This document shows positions 38,340-50,659 of a stretch of 64,000 nucleotides of DNA, one piece after another; position 1 is the stretch's first letter; each line of letters opens with the position of its first letter. Source of the stretch: Anniella stebbinsi (Eukaryota > Chordata > Lepidosauria > Squamata > Anniellidae); NCBI GenBank assembly GCA_029215795.1, contig JARDYH010000002.1:200740310-200804309 (forward strand), read 5' to 3'. Under the pieces are notes generated by a model. The model was not told the origin of the DNA and searched no databases. It worked only from the letters and a program-made list of their open reading frames with translations. Both the position numbers and the translations under genes were made by a program.

Positions 38340-39179
38340 TTGTCTGCATAGTGCCATGAGAAGTCAAGAACTTCTTTGTGTTTAATGAAGATGGTGTATG
38401 ATCATAGAAAACCGAAATGCCAGTTACTTTTACCTTTTTAAGATGGGATTGTTCATCATATATTATTCTTGTAGGATCTTTTTTTCCCTATAAAACTGGC
38501 TTTAAAGGAAAGATGATATCAAATTTAATAGTTTTAAAAATGTTGTTACAAACCAAGTTTCAAATCAACATAGTACTAATGATCTTGGATGTTCTTTATA
38601 CATAGCTATTTCCTTCTTCTCTCATCCTGCAGTAGATTTCAGACAATCAGTCTTTTGGTGCTATCTACCAGGATCCATGGAGGCAAAGAATAAAAAAAGA
38701 AAGAAAGAAGAGGATACATATAAAATCAAACTTCTTATACCCTTGCTGCCTTCCTTGAAAGCATGAAAAGTAGGCTTTTTAGATCAAGCACCTGCTTTAT
38801 GAGATTAAAAGGAAAGGACAGTGGAAAGGCACCATGAAAAGATCTTGCACAAGATGCCATGAAAAGATCTAGCTAAGGAAGCAGGAGGCCTGGTGATCTT
38901 GTAAGTTGTGTCATCTTATGATGCCAAAGCAGTTTCTAAATGACCTTAATTATGGTTGTGTAGTTTTCAGTCTCCAGAAACTCTAACTTATAGTTCCTTT
39001 ACTATCTGAATGAAGTTTCATGTCTCGCATTCCTTTCATTTGCCTTGTGCTCCTTCCACTGATTAGTTAGGAAACAACTGACACTTTTGCAGTGTTGAAG
39101 TTAAGCAGGTGTGAAACTGATCATGTCCTCCATGGGAGATCATGTGGAGATCCACGTAAGCTGTACTAAGGTTTGCTAC

Positions 39180-39345
39180 AGAGGCCCTGCTCATGTGCCT
39201 GCCAGAGAGGTTGTGAGCACAAGAGACTGGGCCTTCTTTATAGTGGCCCCACAGTGATGGAGCTCCCTTACAGTGGATTTATTCTTAGCTCCTTCAAAAC
39301 ATGACTTTTACTGAAAAGTTATTTCTTCACAGCAGTTTTCACAGC
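39180..39345 (+). mobile_element. LINE C-terminal fragment
   Basis: gggccttctttatagtggcc, then ccacagtgatggagctccct, resembles the RAFSVVAPxxWNSLP block near the end of the L2/CR1-like ORF2. Short and degraded. Confidence 0.55.
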
Positions 39346-39984
39346 AGTTTTCCTCTTTGCAACTGCACACCTATCTGATGTGTCTAAATGTACCTGGTAT
39401 AATTCCTGGTACATTGCTTTCAGAGGGCTTCCCCCCCCCCCTCCGAAAAAGTGGCTTATAAATTCATTATATAATTTCAGTCATATCTCTAACTGGTCCC
39501 TGAATGTCAGCTTCTATCCAATGGCTTGTCAGCTTTTTCTTTGTTCTTTCCTCCGTAGCTACATCTTCATAACTAAATATGAATATTCTCTTTACTTTTG
39601 TTCTCCACCCCCCTTCTCTCTAGTTCCATGGTGCATGGCTTCTAAGACCCGTGGTACTAACTCTGTGTGGTTGCAGCTCTTTGATAATCTTCGGTACCTT
39701 TTACTTTGCCTCATTAAGAGAATGTTCTTTGTGCTCACTCTGATCCTTCCTATATAAATATGCCGTGGTCTCTCTCTATCTTTCGACACATGGATTTTTT
39801 TTGCCTCCAGATTATATGCTAAAATCCACCAGGGATTTTGAGATTTAAAACATTCTTTGTTGGAATGCCGAAAAGAATTTTAGTCTTGGTAATTTTCTGC
39901 TAACAAATAAAAGTGGCCAATTTGGATGGATAAAAGAATCTCTCTCTCTTGGTGTCTTCAGCTGGCCTTGAAGGCGTATTTTGA

Positions 39985-40018
<34 letters not shown>
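39985..40018 (+). repeat. (ATT)11 microsatellite
   Basis: Uninterrupted ATT units. Confidence 0.95.
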
Positions 40019-40020
<2 letters not shown>

Positions 40021-42540
40021 TTGGAGCATGTGAATGATTCCTCTTGGACTTTACTGTTCCAATAGTTTTTTCCCAGATCCTGCTCTTTAACTCATATTAT
40101 TTTATGAATTGTGTTCTAAAAAATAGTGGATATCTTTAAGAAGAAATCTTTCTGCAATTGGCAGATATGGTGCTTGATGTGAAATACTTAGTCATGTGCT
40201 ATTGTAGATGACCAATATACTAGCATGATCACATTATTGTTTTAAAAGAATCATTGTTGTATGATTATTATTTTTCAAAAATCACTGGATCTGGGTCCTA
40301 ATATTTACTTCTGCTTAGGGTTAGATTAGATTTCGACAACCTCTGTTAAATATGTTGTTCCTCATGTTGCTGGTGTAAAGACCTTTTCTTTATTATTTTT
40401 CTTTTGGAAATGTAGGTTCTGCAGATATTGGTCCCAATCCAGAAAAAGCTAGTTGTGTTAAGTACACCTGAAATCATAGTGGAATTGATCACCACTAAGT
40501 TGTTTTATTGATTCCAATGGGTCTTAAATATGACTAGGATTTCGTTTGTTTATTTTTTTGGATTAGGGTCATTATTGTTTGTTCATGTAGCCAGTCCATC
40601 TTCTCTTCTTCCTTGTATTTTTTCAAATAACAACAAAAATTATACATTGACTTGACAATGTTCTATGGGCATACTTGAATTCCACATACATGTATTTGTC
40701 TGGAAATAGCCTTCTAATTTTTGTACCCTACAGATAACCAGCAGTTCAAAATTATGCACCCTAACTTTTTCAAGAACATTGATCTAGCTTTAAAAGATAA
40801 CTTGCCATCCTCTTACAAAATACATTTTCTCTCTACATACACTTTCTGTATGTAAAAATAATATTTATTTCATATGTCAGCAACAAACATCCTTCTAGAA
40901 GCGCTAAATGTATTTTATGAAAAGTCAGCTTTCTCAGTTCCATCTCATTATTTTTTACTCATAAATATCAATTGTAAACTGAGGTGTATATTTCACCTTT
41001 CTATGGAAGACCAAATTTCTTTGGGATATACAGCAGCTTTCCTTATCCAGAGATGAGATAATTTATGCAGAGCCACTTCATACTCATGTCCATGCTTAAA
41101 GGCCTTAAACTAGAAATTGTTACATTGCTATATGGTATGAGCTGTTTTACCAAGTGGATATGACAGCAACAGGAGCAAATACTTGCTTAGCGGGTTTCCT
41201 AAGCTGCTTTGACTGGTGGATTCCTCCTCTCTGGAGCTTCTTTCTGTTTTCTCTGATTGTCTGGAATGTTCTGCAGAATGGAAGAAAGTTGGGGCACCTA
41301 ACAATGGAAGATTACGCAATGGTAATTCATTACGTCAGAGTCCCTCTTCTCCATCCCCATTACCGGAACCCTGAGACTTCTTTCTTTGTGGACTGTCCAT
41401 TCTGGACTAGTGTTTATCCACTTTGCAAGCAAGCTGTTGAAACTATGAGAAGAATAAGCACTCAAGTTCTCTTCCTCTCTCTATTCTTTGCCTCCTTTTC
41501 CATGGTAGCTGATGCCACAACACTGATTTTTTTCCTTTCTGAAACTTTCCCATAGGATTGGAGAACAGAAGGGATACCAACAAATTTATTTGCTGGTGAG
41601 TAGTTTTCCCTACTCGATGGTGCAAACTTCTGGCATGGATGATGAATTATGAAACAAACAAACAAACAGACAAACTTTAACAATTTACAGAATCAGCTCC
41701 ATTGCTACTGAATATGTTGCTTGCTTGGCAATACTGATTTAGTAGTTTATAGTAGGAAGCTAAGATCTCAGTCTCTTTGGATGAAGTAGGATTGATTTTC
41801 CTCCCCACCAGTCATAAATCATGCCAACTGATGAGGCTGGGGGATTCACTGACATAGTACTGTTTCATGCCGACACTGAAAAAAGTGGCAGTATTACAAA
41901 TGCTATCATGACTTGCACCATAGATATGATGGCAGCCGTATAGGAGTTAGAGACCAGTCATATCATTTATGAGGATACTTAAATGATGAAGGACTTTTAA
42001 GAAGTGAGATTCCCTATGGAATGAAATCTCTCTGTAAATAAAGAATTTCCTCAGCTAAGTCTTTCGAATTCTCTCTGGTCTTACTGAACAAGCCTTTGCT
42101 GTTTAGCAATGAAAGAATGCAAATATTGCACTGTTACCCTTCCCCCTCTCCTTGTATTACTCCTGTCAAAACTACTACCAATAAGAAAGGAAGTTTATGC
42201 AGAAGAATCAAGTGCTGTGGGCTCCTAGAGGGGTTGTATGTGATGACTATCTTTCACCCATGCTGCATCCACAAGATTGATTTCTCCCAGGCAACACCCC
42301 TGCGTATGTGTATATGTGTATATCAGGCAGTTGTTCTGGGGAATGTAGAGGAGAGATACAACCAACCACTTACTTACTCTTGGGCCTTCGTCACTCCCAT
42401 CACCTTTGAATACTAGACCTCTATGCCATATCAGAAACTGCTTTTAAAAGTTCCCTTAGTTTTAGATGTGTTTTACCAGGTGACAGGGAACTGATGGGAT
42501 TTTTTAAAAAAGCCCTGGTCCCACTGATTGCATATAACTA

Positions 42541-43105
42541 GGGCTCATCTACACCTATCGGCTATCCATGAGGGGGGAGGATACCAGGCTTTCCCGCTTC
42601 CAGGATTGTTCCCCAATGTGCACATGCACATGTCCTGGAAATCAGGAGGGATGCTCCGGCGCAGCATGGTGTTTTTTTTTTTTGCAGGAGCTGGTTGCGC
42701 GACTGTGCAGCCCCGATCCTGCACAAAAGTATCCCCCCAACCCCCCACCAAAACTTGGCACCGAAAAGCGCCAGCAGCCATCCTGGTGATGGTGAAACTG
42801 CTGCCCTCCACCCCCCATGGGCACGGAGCCGCCCCCCCCCCCCCGCAGCTCTGTGCCTGTTTGCAAAACCCCACTACTCACGGGGAAGAGGGAGATATGG
42901 GAGCCTGCGCTACACTGCCTGCGGTCCTCAGGGTTGTCCCGGGACCATGGGAAAAACCGGGATAAGTGCCATCCATTTTATCCCGGGGAAAGTGAGAGGT
43001 CGTCCCCCGTTCACCCCGGGATCCCCTGTGCATCATTTGAATGCACAGGGATGACCTCGAGCTGACCCTGGGATAAATGAATGGTGTAGACATAGTCCTA
43101 GTTGT
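42541..43105. mobile_element. GC-rich non-autonomous hAT-like element
   Basis: Ends ctagggctcatctacaccta and gtgtagacatagtcctag are imperfect inverted repeats. The interior is very GC- and CpG-rich with runs of C (near 42831-42844), in contrast to AT-rich flanks. It shares blocks with 27781-28324. The 100-plus-residue open frames on both strands follow from the low stop-codon density. No transposase motif was found. Confidence 0.7.
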
Positions 43106-43612
43106 ACTGTTCTTTCCATCTTAGCTTCTCTCTCTCTCTCTCGCTCTCCTTCCCTTTGCTATAAGTAAAATGGGAGTAATAGAAATCTGTGTATCACCTG
43201 GGTTGTTATAAGGATAAGTTAGATTGTTCCACACATACCTGTTGGCTTGTTGTTCACAAACCTGATGGGATGTTTTATCAAATATAAATAGAGTCGAAAC
43301 AGAATTCCTTCATGCAACTTCATACCATTATCCTACTTTGACGTTTCTAAATTTTGGAAGGGTTAAGTAGAAATGTAAGGGGTGTTTTTATTCAGTCATC
43401 ACAGTTAAGTGGTTTATGCAACTGCATTTAATTCTGCTGTAGTGTGTGAATTAGGGCTATCTGTCCGCTTTTTGCACTTGCAACAAAGACAAAGTGGACT
43501 AGAGCCTGCCCTCAGTTATGTTATTGCTAATTCACAATCCTCTGTAGCATCATGGGTTATTTACATTAGTTTAGTTGGAAACAAGTTGTTTTTATAGTAG
43601 TGTAGCCTAGAG

Positions 43613-44056
43613 CAGGGCTAGCACCAGGCTTGAGTGGACCCTTGGCATAGAGCTACTGATGCCCCCCCAGCACAGCCTAAACCCTCTACACCACCCCTGT
43701 CCCTGGCATTGCTGCTTGCATCTGCTACCATTTGGGTCTGTCAGCAGGATGCAGCAGCTTCTCCATCCCCTGGGTGAGCAGACTGGCAGCACACTGTAAT
43801 GGGCTAGGAACCAAGTGGTCACGTGGCTCAAATTGGTGCTGTGTGGATACTGTGTTTCATGCCCCACAATGTAATGGCTGCTCACCTGGGAGGAAAGGGG
43901 TGGCTAGCCACTGCAATGCTACTGGTGCCAGCACCCACACTGCACAAATGTGGGAGACAGCAGCAATGCCAGGGGAGTAGGAATGGGGGTTGAGGCAACA
44001 TGTCAGCATGGGCCCCAGCAGCTCTCTTAATATGCCAGACATTGGCAGTGGCCCTG
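43613..44056. mobile_element. Non-autonomous hAT element (444 bp) with 8-bp target duplication
   Basis: It starts cagggctagcaccaggctt and ends ttggcagtggccctg; the CAGGG/CCCTG ends are inverted. Direct flanks GCCTAGAG (43605-43612) and GCCTAGAA (44057-44064) are an 8-bp target duplication with one change, the hAT hallmark. There is no transposase ORF. It ends 140 bp before the DGKB exon at 44197. Confidence 0.87.
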
Positions 44057-44171
44057 GCCTAGAATTTCTACCATTACTATGTATTTTTTTATACTAAATG
44101 TTGTGTGGTGAGATTTTAGTCCCTAAACCTGGGAAAGGAAGTAAAATGTCATTATATTCTGTCATATCTGA

Positions 44172-44381
<210 letters not shown>

Positions 44382-44883
44382 TGATTTTTTAAAAATATAT
44401 TGTTCTCAATAACTGCTCAGAGTTGATGCGCAGAGTGAGGAATGACTGAACACTGTTAATTTATTTTATATACATTTTTTCTAGTAAAAGGACTACGTAG
44501 AGGAAACAATCTGCATAAATTTACTTACATAGTCAAAATAGAATTATTTTCTCAAGCTCTTCCACCTGTTCGTGCATGGGCAATATAATCACACTGTTCC
44601 TAATGGTTTATATGAAGAGCTGTAGCACTAAATTAGAGGTGCCTATACAAATATAAATGATGAATCATTCATTAACGCCTCTCAACTGTCATGTTGGTAA
44701 ATATTCAGTCTTTCAGAGGCACACTGCTGAAGAATGTTTCTTAAATATACTCCTTTTTTTAATGGACAGAATTAGGCTGACTTCCATATGATTCTTGATT
44801 AAGAGACACAGTCTTCTTATTTTCCCACACCCGTTACTGATCTTCCTGATGATATAGAAACAAAATTGACAGTGATGGCATTT

Positions 44884-44999
44884 GGGAAAGGCCATAGCTC
44901 AGTGGTACAGCATGTGCTTTCTATTCAAAAAGTCCCAGGTTCAATTCTTGGCATCTCCAGTTAGAGATGGGAGAAACCTTGGAGAATTGCTGCCAATCA
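44884..44999 (+). mobile_element. tRNA-derived SINE, 5' part
   Basis: It starts gggaaaggccatagctcagt. A box tagctcagtggtac is at 44895-44908 and B box ggttcaattc at 44938-44947, the normal tRNA spacing. The body gcatctccagttagagatgg is typical of a squamate tRNA SINE. It is cut at 45000-45007 by a hAT insertion and resumes at 46207. Confidence 0.9.
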
Positions 45000-45007
45000 G
45001 TGTAGAC
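45000..45007. repeat. Target-site duplication GTGTAGAC, left copy
   Basis: The right copy is GTGTAGTC at 46199-46206 (7 of 8), one of them being original SINE sequence. Confidence 0.87.
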
Positions 45008-46198
45008 CAGGGGCAGAATTCAATTTTGGAGAAGTTCTTGGAGGCCACATTCTGGTGGTGGGTGGGGCCAAAGATAAAATGGTTGGGTCCAAAATACATT
45101 CCTGGGCAAGTTCCTTGAGTGGTTGGTTGTGAACCAGCTCCAGACATTCTGGGATTATGTGATTATCTGGATCCATTTCAGTCGGGTTTCAGGCTAGGCT
45201 TTGGTATGGAAACAGCCTTGGTCACACTGCATGATGACGTATGTTGGGAGAAAGACAGGGGGATTGTGACTCTGTTGATTCTCCTTGATCTCTCAGTGGC
45301 TTTCGATACCATTGACCATGGTATCCTGGGATGACTGTCTGTGTTGGGAGTGGGAGGTATTGCATTGCAGTGGTTTCACTCCTACTTTGCGGGTCGGCTC
45401 CAGAAGGGGACCAGGAGATTCAAACATATAAGACTGACTCTGGCCCACTTGCATTGGCTGCCTATAGGTTTCCAAGCCCGATTCAGGGTGCCAGTTCTAA
45501 CCTATAAAGCCTTACACAGCTCAGGACAACAATACCCGAAAGAACACCTCTCTCGACATGAACCTACCCACAAACTACAGTCAACGTCTCCTCTTCCAGG
45601 TGCCTACTCCAAGGGAAGCTCGGAGGATGGCAACAAGGGAGACGGCCTTCTGAAATTATGGAATGATCTCCCCAACGAGGCCCACCTGGCGCCAAGATTG
45701 TTATCTTTTCAGTGCCAGATCAAGACTTTTCTCCCAGGCATTTAGCAGCATATGTTGAGTTTTTAATTGATCCTAGATATATCTTTAGGTTCGTCTGGAG
45801 CTCAAAGTTGTTTTTAAATGCATGTTGACTTTGTATGCTGTTTGTTTCACGTTTTTATGGTTTAAAATTTTGTATATTGAGGTTTAATGTTTTAATCTTT
45901 TGTAAACAGCCCAGAGAGATTCAGCTATGGGGCAGTAAAGAAATGTAATAAATAATAATAATAATTAAAAAGAAGTCCAGCATATTTGAGCTTAAAGCTC
46001 TTATTGCCAGTTACTAAGCCTTAAGAGAGGCATTTTAGCATTTTAGAATAGGGAAAAACTGCACAAAACTTTGGAAACCACCAAACAACTTGTGGTTGGG
46101 GGAAAGGGGATGGGCCAGCAGAAGGGAGCAGAGCCATCCAGCAAACCCTAGAGGACCTGATTTGTGCCACCACCACCAGCCTGAGTTTTCTATCCCTG
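45008..46198. mobile_element. hAT element inserted in the SINE, itself carrying a LINE
   Basis: It starts caggggcagaattcaatttt and ends gagttttctatccctg, with CAGGG/CCCTG inverted ends and 8-bp duplications on both sides. The hAT parts are about 45008-45117 and 45966-46198; between them lies a LINE fragment. The left part resembles 21345-21482. No transposase is present. Confidence 0.85.
45118..45965 (+). mobile_element. L2/CR1-like LINE fragment inside the hAT element
   Basis: It reads YLDPFQSGFRLGFGMETALV then LLILLDLSVAFDTIDHGILG (RT block, about 45155-45332). It skips to LTLAHLHWLPIGFQARFRV and LKLWNDLPNEAHLAPRLLSF (45430-45700), and ends with an AAT-rich tail at 45945-45965. The missing middle suggests an internal deletion. 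Confidence 0.88.
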
Positions 46199-46206
46199 GT
46201 GTAGTC

Positions 46207-46260
46207 ATACTATGAATGATCTTACTCAGTATAAGGCAATTTCCTTTGTTCCTATCTTAA
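46207..46260 (+). mobile_element. tRNA-derived SINE, 3' part
   Basis: gatcttactcagtataaggc then aatttcctttgttcctat is the usual 3' end of the SINE begun at 44884. Confidence 0.87.
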
Positions 46261-46429
46261 TGGGTGTGTTGGGGAGATCAAGAAGATAAAATCTTTTGTT
46301 AGACCAGTGTTGATGAATGAATGAAAGAAAGGGAAAAGCCTTTAACAAAGAACTATTTGTCTGTTGGGCAGGAATGATACCTAATTCACGACGATTAAGA
46401 GATCTGTACTACTTACTAATGCATATTAG

Positions 46430-46920
46430 TATAAGGACTGTCTTGTTGGATCATCTCACTGGTCCATCCAGTACAGAACTCTGTCTCCCTACTGTGGCCA
46501 ACTAAGTACAAGCAGAGTAATACCAGTTGCCTCTTAATTGTACCCAGCATTTGGTAACCAGAAGTATTCTGACTCTGAATATGGAAGTTCTATTTTTAGC
46601 TGCCTATAGCTTTGATGGCTAATATCCATGAATAGACATATTCTCTATTAACATTTTAATCCCTTTTCAAGCCAACTTAGCTTGTGGCCATTGCCATATC
46701 TTGTGGCAATTGATTCCACAAGCCAGTTGCAGGGCTGTTTGGAGGTTTCAACTGGTGCAGAATATGGTGGCCCACCTTATAACAGGGTCACATATTACAC
46801 TGATGCTCTGACATTTACACTGGCTCCCATTGTCATCCTGGAACAATTCAAGGCATAGGTAATATCCTTTAAGCCCTTATATAACTTAGATCTAACATAT
46901 CCTAGAAACTGTCTCTTCTC
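46430..46920 (+). mobile_element. Two adjoining retroelement fragments
   Basis: 46430-46725 (gttggatcatctcactggtc ... cttgtggcaattgattccac) matches a common squamate retroelement 3' region. 46735-46920 encodes QLVQNMVAHLITG-like and LHLHWLPLSSW-like remnants of the L2/CR1-like ORF2. Confidence 0.6.
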
Positions 46921-47722
46921 ATTAGGGATGCTGGAGAAATTCATGACAGACTAAGATGAGTTTGGATTTCTAAGAATCTGACCTGCGAAATCCACTGCAG
47001 ACCAGTCTCCCCAGATTCCGCAGACTTACAGATTTATTTATTTTTTACTTTCCTAAATTTATTTTCAAAAATACTCAAATTTCTGCTGAGACATATGCTA
47101 TGCTGGAAAATATGCACGGGAAAAGTCAAATAGAATGCAGGACAATACACTAAATGTTATGTGCTAACATAAATTATATAAATTGCTGCACGCTTCCTTA
47201 TGGAGTTATTTACCTATTTTTCCACATAATGGAAAAAATTCAAATCCTTCTGTGAACAGATGCCAGAATGAATGGCACTGCACAATCCACGAAACACATG
47301 TGGGATGGATTTCACAAAATCCAGACATTCTTCTCTTGTGCCCTGTTACGAATTTTGGAGTTCATTAACTGCACACTCTTAATGATACCAACAGTGTGTC
47401 AGGTTCAGAAAGCAAGAATATGAAGAAAAGGTGATCTAGTCATGAAATCCCTCCCATTTGCAGATTTACCAAAATTGTCTTCAGGACTTAACAGTGCTTT
47501 CCAGCCAATACTAATTTTGAGTCTAAATTCTTAGGGGGGTTGGTTTTTATTTTATTTATTTTATAAGTATGTTGATTTATTGTATTTTAAAATTCAATTT
47601 ATTTTAATTTTAATTTAAACCAATGCAAGAAAAAAAATCAAAACAAATAGAGACAGGTTACAAGCAGAATGAAAAAGCACTGTCAGATCAATGTTGACAA
47701 CTTTTAAACAAAAATAAAATAA

Positions 47723-47727
47723 GGTGC
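47723..47727. repeat. Target-site duplication GGTGC, left copy
   Basis: The second copy is 49053-49057, flanking the solo LTR. Confidence 0.8.
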
Positions 47728-49052
47728 TGTGAGACCTTATCCTAACTGCTTGCCACTGCTGCCCCGTCCAGCCTTTACTATTAGGCCCCACAGCTCCATA
47801 GCCCAGCAACCTGGCCTCAGACACTTCAATGTACCACTTCCTCAGGTACACTTCAATGACCACACCAGTTGGATGAAATTAACAAGGTTTATTAACATAA
47901 AGTATATTGCGTGCACAGTAAGCTTATTGGTTTCCTCAGTTCATTTGCATAGCAGTTTCAAGTACAATGCATATATATTTCAAACTGTTCTTAAAGCTAA
48001 ACTGATTCTTCTCACAATATCAATCAATCAAACACCTCATCAGATACTCTTTCTCTCTCTCTCTATCCTAAATCAACCCACAATGAACCCCCTCCTGTCT
48101 CTCAACCCAAAACAACCTGTCAGCTCTCTCTCTGTCTGAACATATATAACTCATTCGCTCCCCAGCTCCTCCCACTCTCACACACCCCACCAATCCAGGC
48201 ATTCCAAACAACTAGCCAATCAGCACTCGCTTACCACTCATTCCATACTCACCCAGACCTGCAACTGCAAAGAGTGTGAGTATACTCCGGCCTAGTCATT
48301 CACCCCACCAGTTATAATTCTTACTAGGGATGTGCAGGGACCCCCCGGAACGGGACCCGGATCGGGACCTCCGACATTGTCCTGGATCGGTTTGGACAAA
48401 ATTGGAGGTCCCTCAGATCAGATCAGACCCGATCCCGATCCAAAAATCGGATGTCCGATTTTTGGATTGGCCGCCATTTTGGGTGTTTTCCCCATAGACT
48501 TGCATTGGGGGAAAGAAAGCTTTCCCCCAATGCAAGTCTATGGGGAAAACATGGCAGTGCGTGGGTGAGTGTGGCCTAACTCCCCCCTCCCTCCCCCCTC
48601 TCACACTCCTTACCTGCCGGGGTGGCCGCTTCCCTCCGGTGCTTTGATCTACTGAGAAACAGGCTTCACGGCTTGTCACTCAGTAGCGCTCCAGGTGATC
48701 ACCTGGTACGTTACTGAGAGGCAGGCCGCGAAGCCTGTTTCTCAGTAGAAGGGGGCAGCGGACGGCCCTGGCAGGTAAGGAGCGCGAGGGGGAGGAGGAG
48801 GTCCGATCTTCCGATTTTATCCAAACTGGATCGGGTCCTTCTGGACCGGTTCGGATGAGATCGGGCGATCCAAAAGCGGGGATTGTAATCGGATAATTTT
48901 ATCCGATTTCAGTCGGATCAGCTTCGGATCGTGGATCGGACCCGAACTGATGCACACCCCTGATTCTTACTTTCTAAAGACCTATAACTAAATGCATCTC
49001 CCAATAATAACTTTGGCAACACATTCACATCCCTAAACAGTAGAACATCACA
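47728..49052 (-). mobile_element. Solo LTR (about 679 bp) interrupted by a hAT element
   Basis: The ends TGTGAGACC (47728) and ACATCACA (49052) are TG...CA and are flanked by 5-bp direct repeats GGTGC. On the minus strand there is an AATAAA signal at 47888-47893 and a TATATAT box near 48140, so transcription would run leftward. Removing 48325-48970 restores a single LTR of about 679 bp. No viral coding sequence is present. Confidence 0.82.
48325..48962. mobile_element. Palindromic non-autonomous hAT element (638 bp)
   Basis: It starts tagggatgtgca and ends tgcacacccctg (inverted, 10 of 12). It is flanked by identical 8-bp repeats ATTCTTAC at 48317-48324 and 48963-48970. Inside are a perfect hairpin with 31-bp arms (48485-48515 and 48520-48550, 4-nt loop) and a near-palindrome 48649-48748 with perfect 19-bp outer arms and a 16-bp palindromic centre at 48691-48706. 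There is no transposase. Confidence 0.93.
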
Positions 49053-49291
49053 GGTGCATTCTCAGCTTTGCTATGGATAACAGCAGTGATCTTACCCGTG
49101 ATCGAAATATTCCAGGTTTTATGTAGCCAGTCATAGAAGGAAGAAGTTTTGACAGATTCTCTGCAGAATTGAAATTAAAGTCTTATTTACTTTCACCACA
49201 CAGATGACCTTGGTATAACGTGAGCTTACCACGATGATGCTCAATTGTTTAAATATTCCAGCCATATGATTCCCCCACCATCACACACATG

Positions 49292-49295
<4 letters not shown>

Positions 49296-49330
<35 letters not shown>
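49296..49330 (+). repeat. (CA)17 microsatellite
   Basis: Uninterrupted CA run with impure CA/CG units just before. Confidence 0.95.
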
Positions 49331-49333
<3 letters not shown>

Positions 49334-50284
49334 TTTTTGTGGAAGAAACAGTTTCTCATGCAGAGGACATTGATCTGAAAGGACCACTTCATATGTGAGG
49401 TTGTCTACAGCTAGTTGTCCACATGTGAGATAGAGATAGAGCCACTTGACTAGCATATGAAGAGGCACTTCAATTCATTTCCTTTACAAACTGGGGTTAG
49501 AAAATATTAGTATAAAATAGCTTATAAAAGCCAACAGTAGAAGTAAGGCAATGAGAAAAATCAGAATGATCCTGAAATGTTCTGTGGATTGTTTGAGGAA
49601 GCATGCCTTAAGTCTTAACATTTTTTATTAACATGGTTTTCTCATATTGAGAGAGAATCTCATCCATATAAATACATCTGATGAATAGAAATCAGTATGT
49701 ATTCCCTTCAAAGTATTATCATATGGTAGCAAAGGTCCACGACAAAGACAAGTATACTTTTACAACACCTAATATATTACTATCCAAATGCACTATCAAA
49801 CAGAAATTTGCATTGTCATGATTTAATATCCTTCAACTCTAGCCAGTCACTAAGAGCCTCTTATTCTGCCAATAGGAAAAAATATGACTGCTTAGTTCTC
49901 ATAATCATAAATTTTGAAGTTGTTATGGGTCTAGCTCCCCATCACAATTCTCTAAGATTTTATCCTGGTGTTTAATTTCATATCTTCCATATATTCTTCC
50001 AGAATGAGAAAAGAATATCAACTACAACAACTTGGGGACATATTTTAGTCTTGTACTAGATAAGGAATTTTCCATTGACAGCCACATATACTGCAAGCAA
50101 ATACAGTGATGTTTTAGTTATTAAAACAGCTATGTAGAATTGCAATTGGTATTAGTCTGTACATAATGTTAGCAAATAAAAGTGATAGTACAAATACTAC
50201 ATAAAAGGCAAAGGAGATTAAACCATTTAGTGCACCAGCTAGTCTTTTAAAAGTATTGAAAATGAACTTTCAAACTATATTTAT

Positions 50285-50650
50285 ATATTTTTTCAAAGTA
50301 TTTATATCCTGCTTTTATATCACAAGATGCTCAAAGCAGTTAATAACATAAAACATACTACAATGTGATCCCAATGCTAAAAAAAATAGAAATAATATGC
50401 AGTCTAAGCATCATGAATGCAAAACAAAAACAGTTTAATAAAAATTAGCAGGTCTATGTCCCAAAAACCCATTGGAATAGCAAAATTTTCACCGCTTGAT
50501 TAAGGGCAAGCAGTGATAGAACCAGTCAGGTCTCCTTTGGTAGCACAGGTCAGAATTTATTTTGTTTTATGTATTTAATACATTTATATACCACTCTTCA
50601 GCCAAACGGTTCCCAAAGAGGTTTACAAAAAAGTAAAACAATAAAATTTG
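50285..50650 (-). mobile_element. LINE 3' UTR fragments, antisense
   Basis: Two successive starts of the type atttatatcctgcttttata and atttatataccactcttcag, with following AT-rich text, resemble antisense 3' UTRs of the L2/CR1-like LINEs. Confidence 0.55.
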
Positions 50651-50659
50651 AACTGTTTG

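Noticed and set aside
41154..41555. 133-residue frame with hydrophobic stretches, possibly membrane protein
   Set aside because: No homology recognised, no splice sites matching DGKB phase, and the context is plain intron. Chance frame.
42528..43065. Several 80-145-residue frames on both strands near 42.5-43.1 kb
   Set aside because: A stop-poor GC-rich element gives open frames in many phases; no frame shows a domain.
44884..44960. tRNA gene with A and B boxes
   Set aside because: The boxes belong to a tRNA-derived SINE: the sequence continues into the SINE body and no cloverleaf with a paired acceptor stem is evident.
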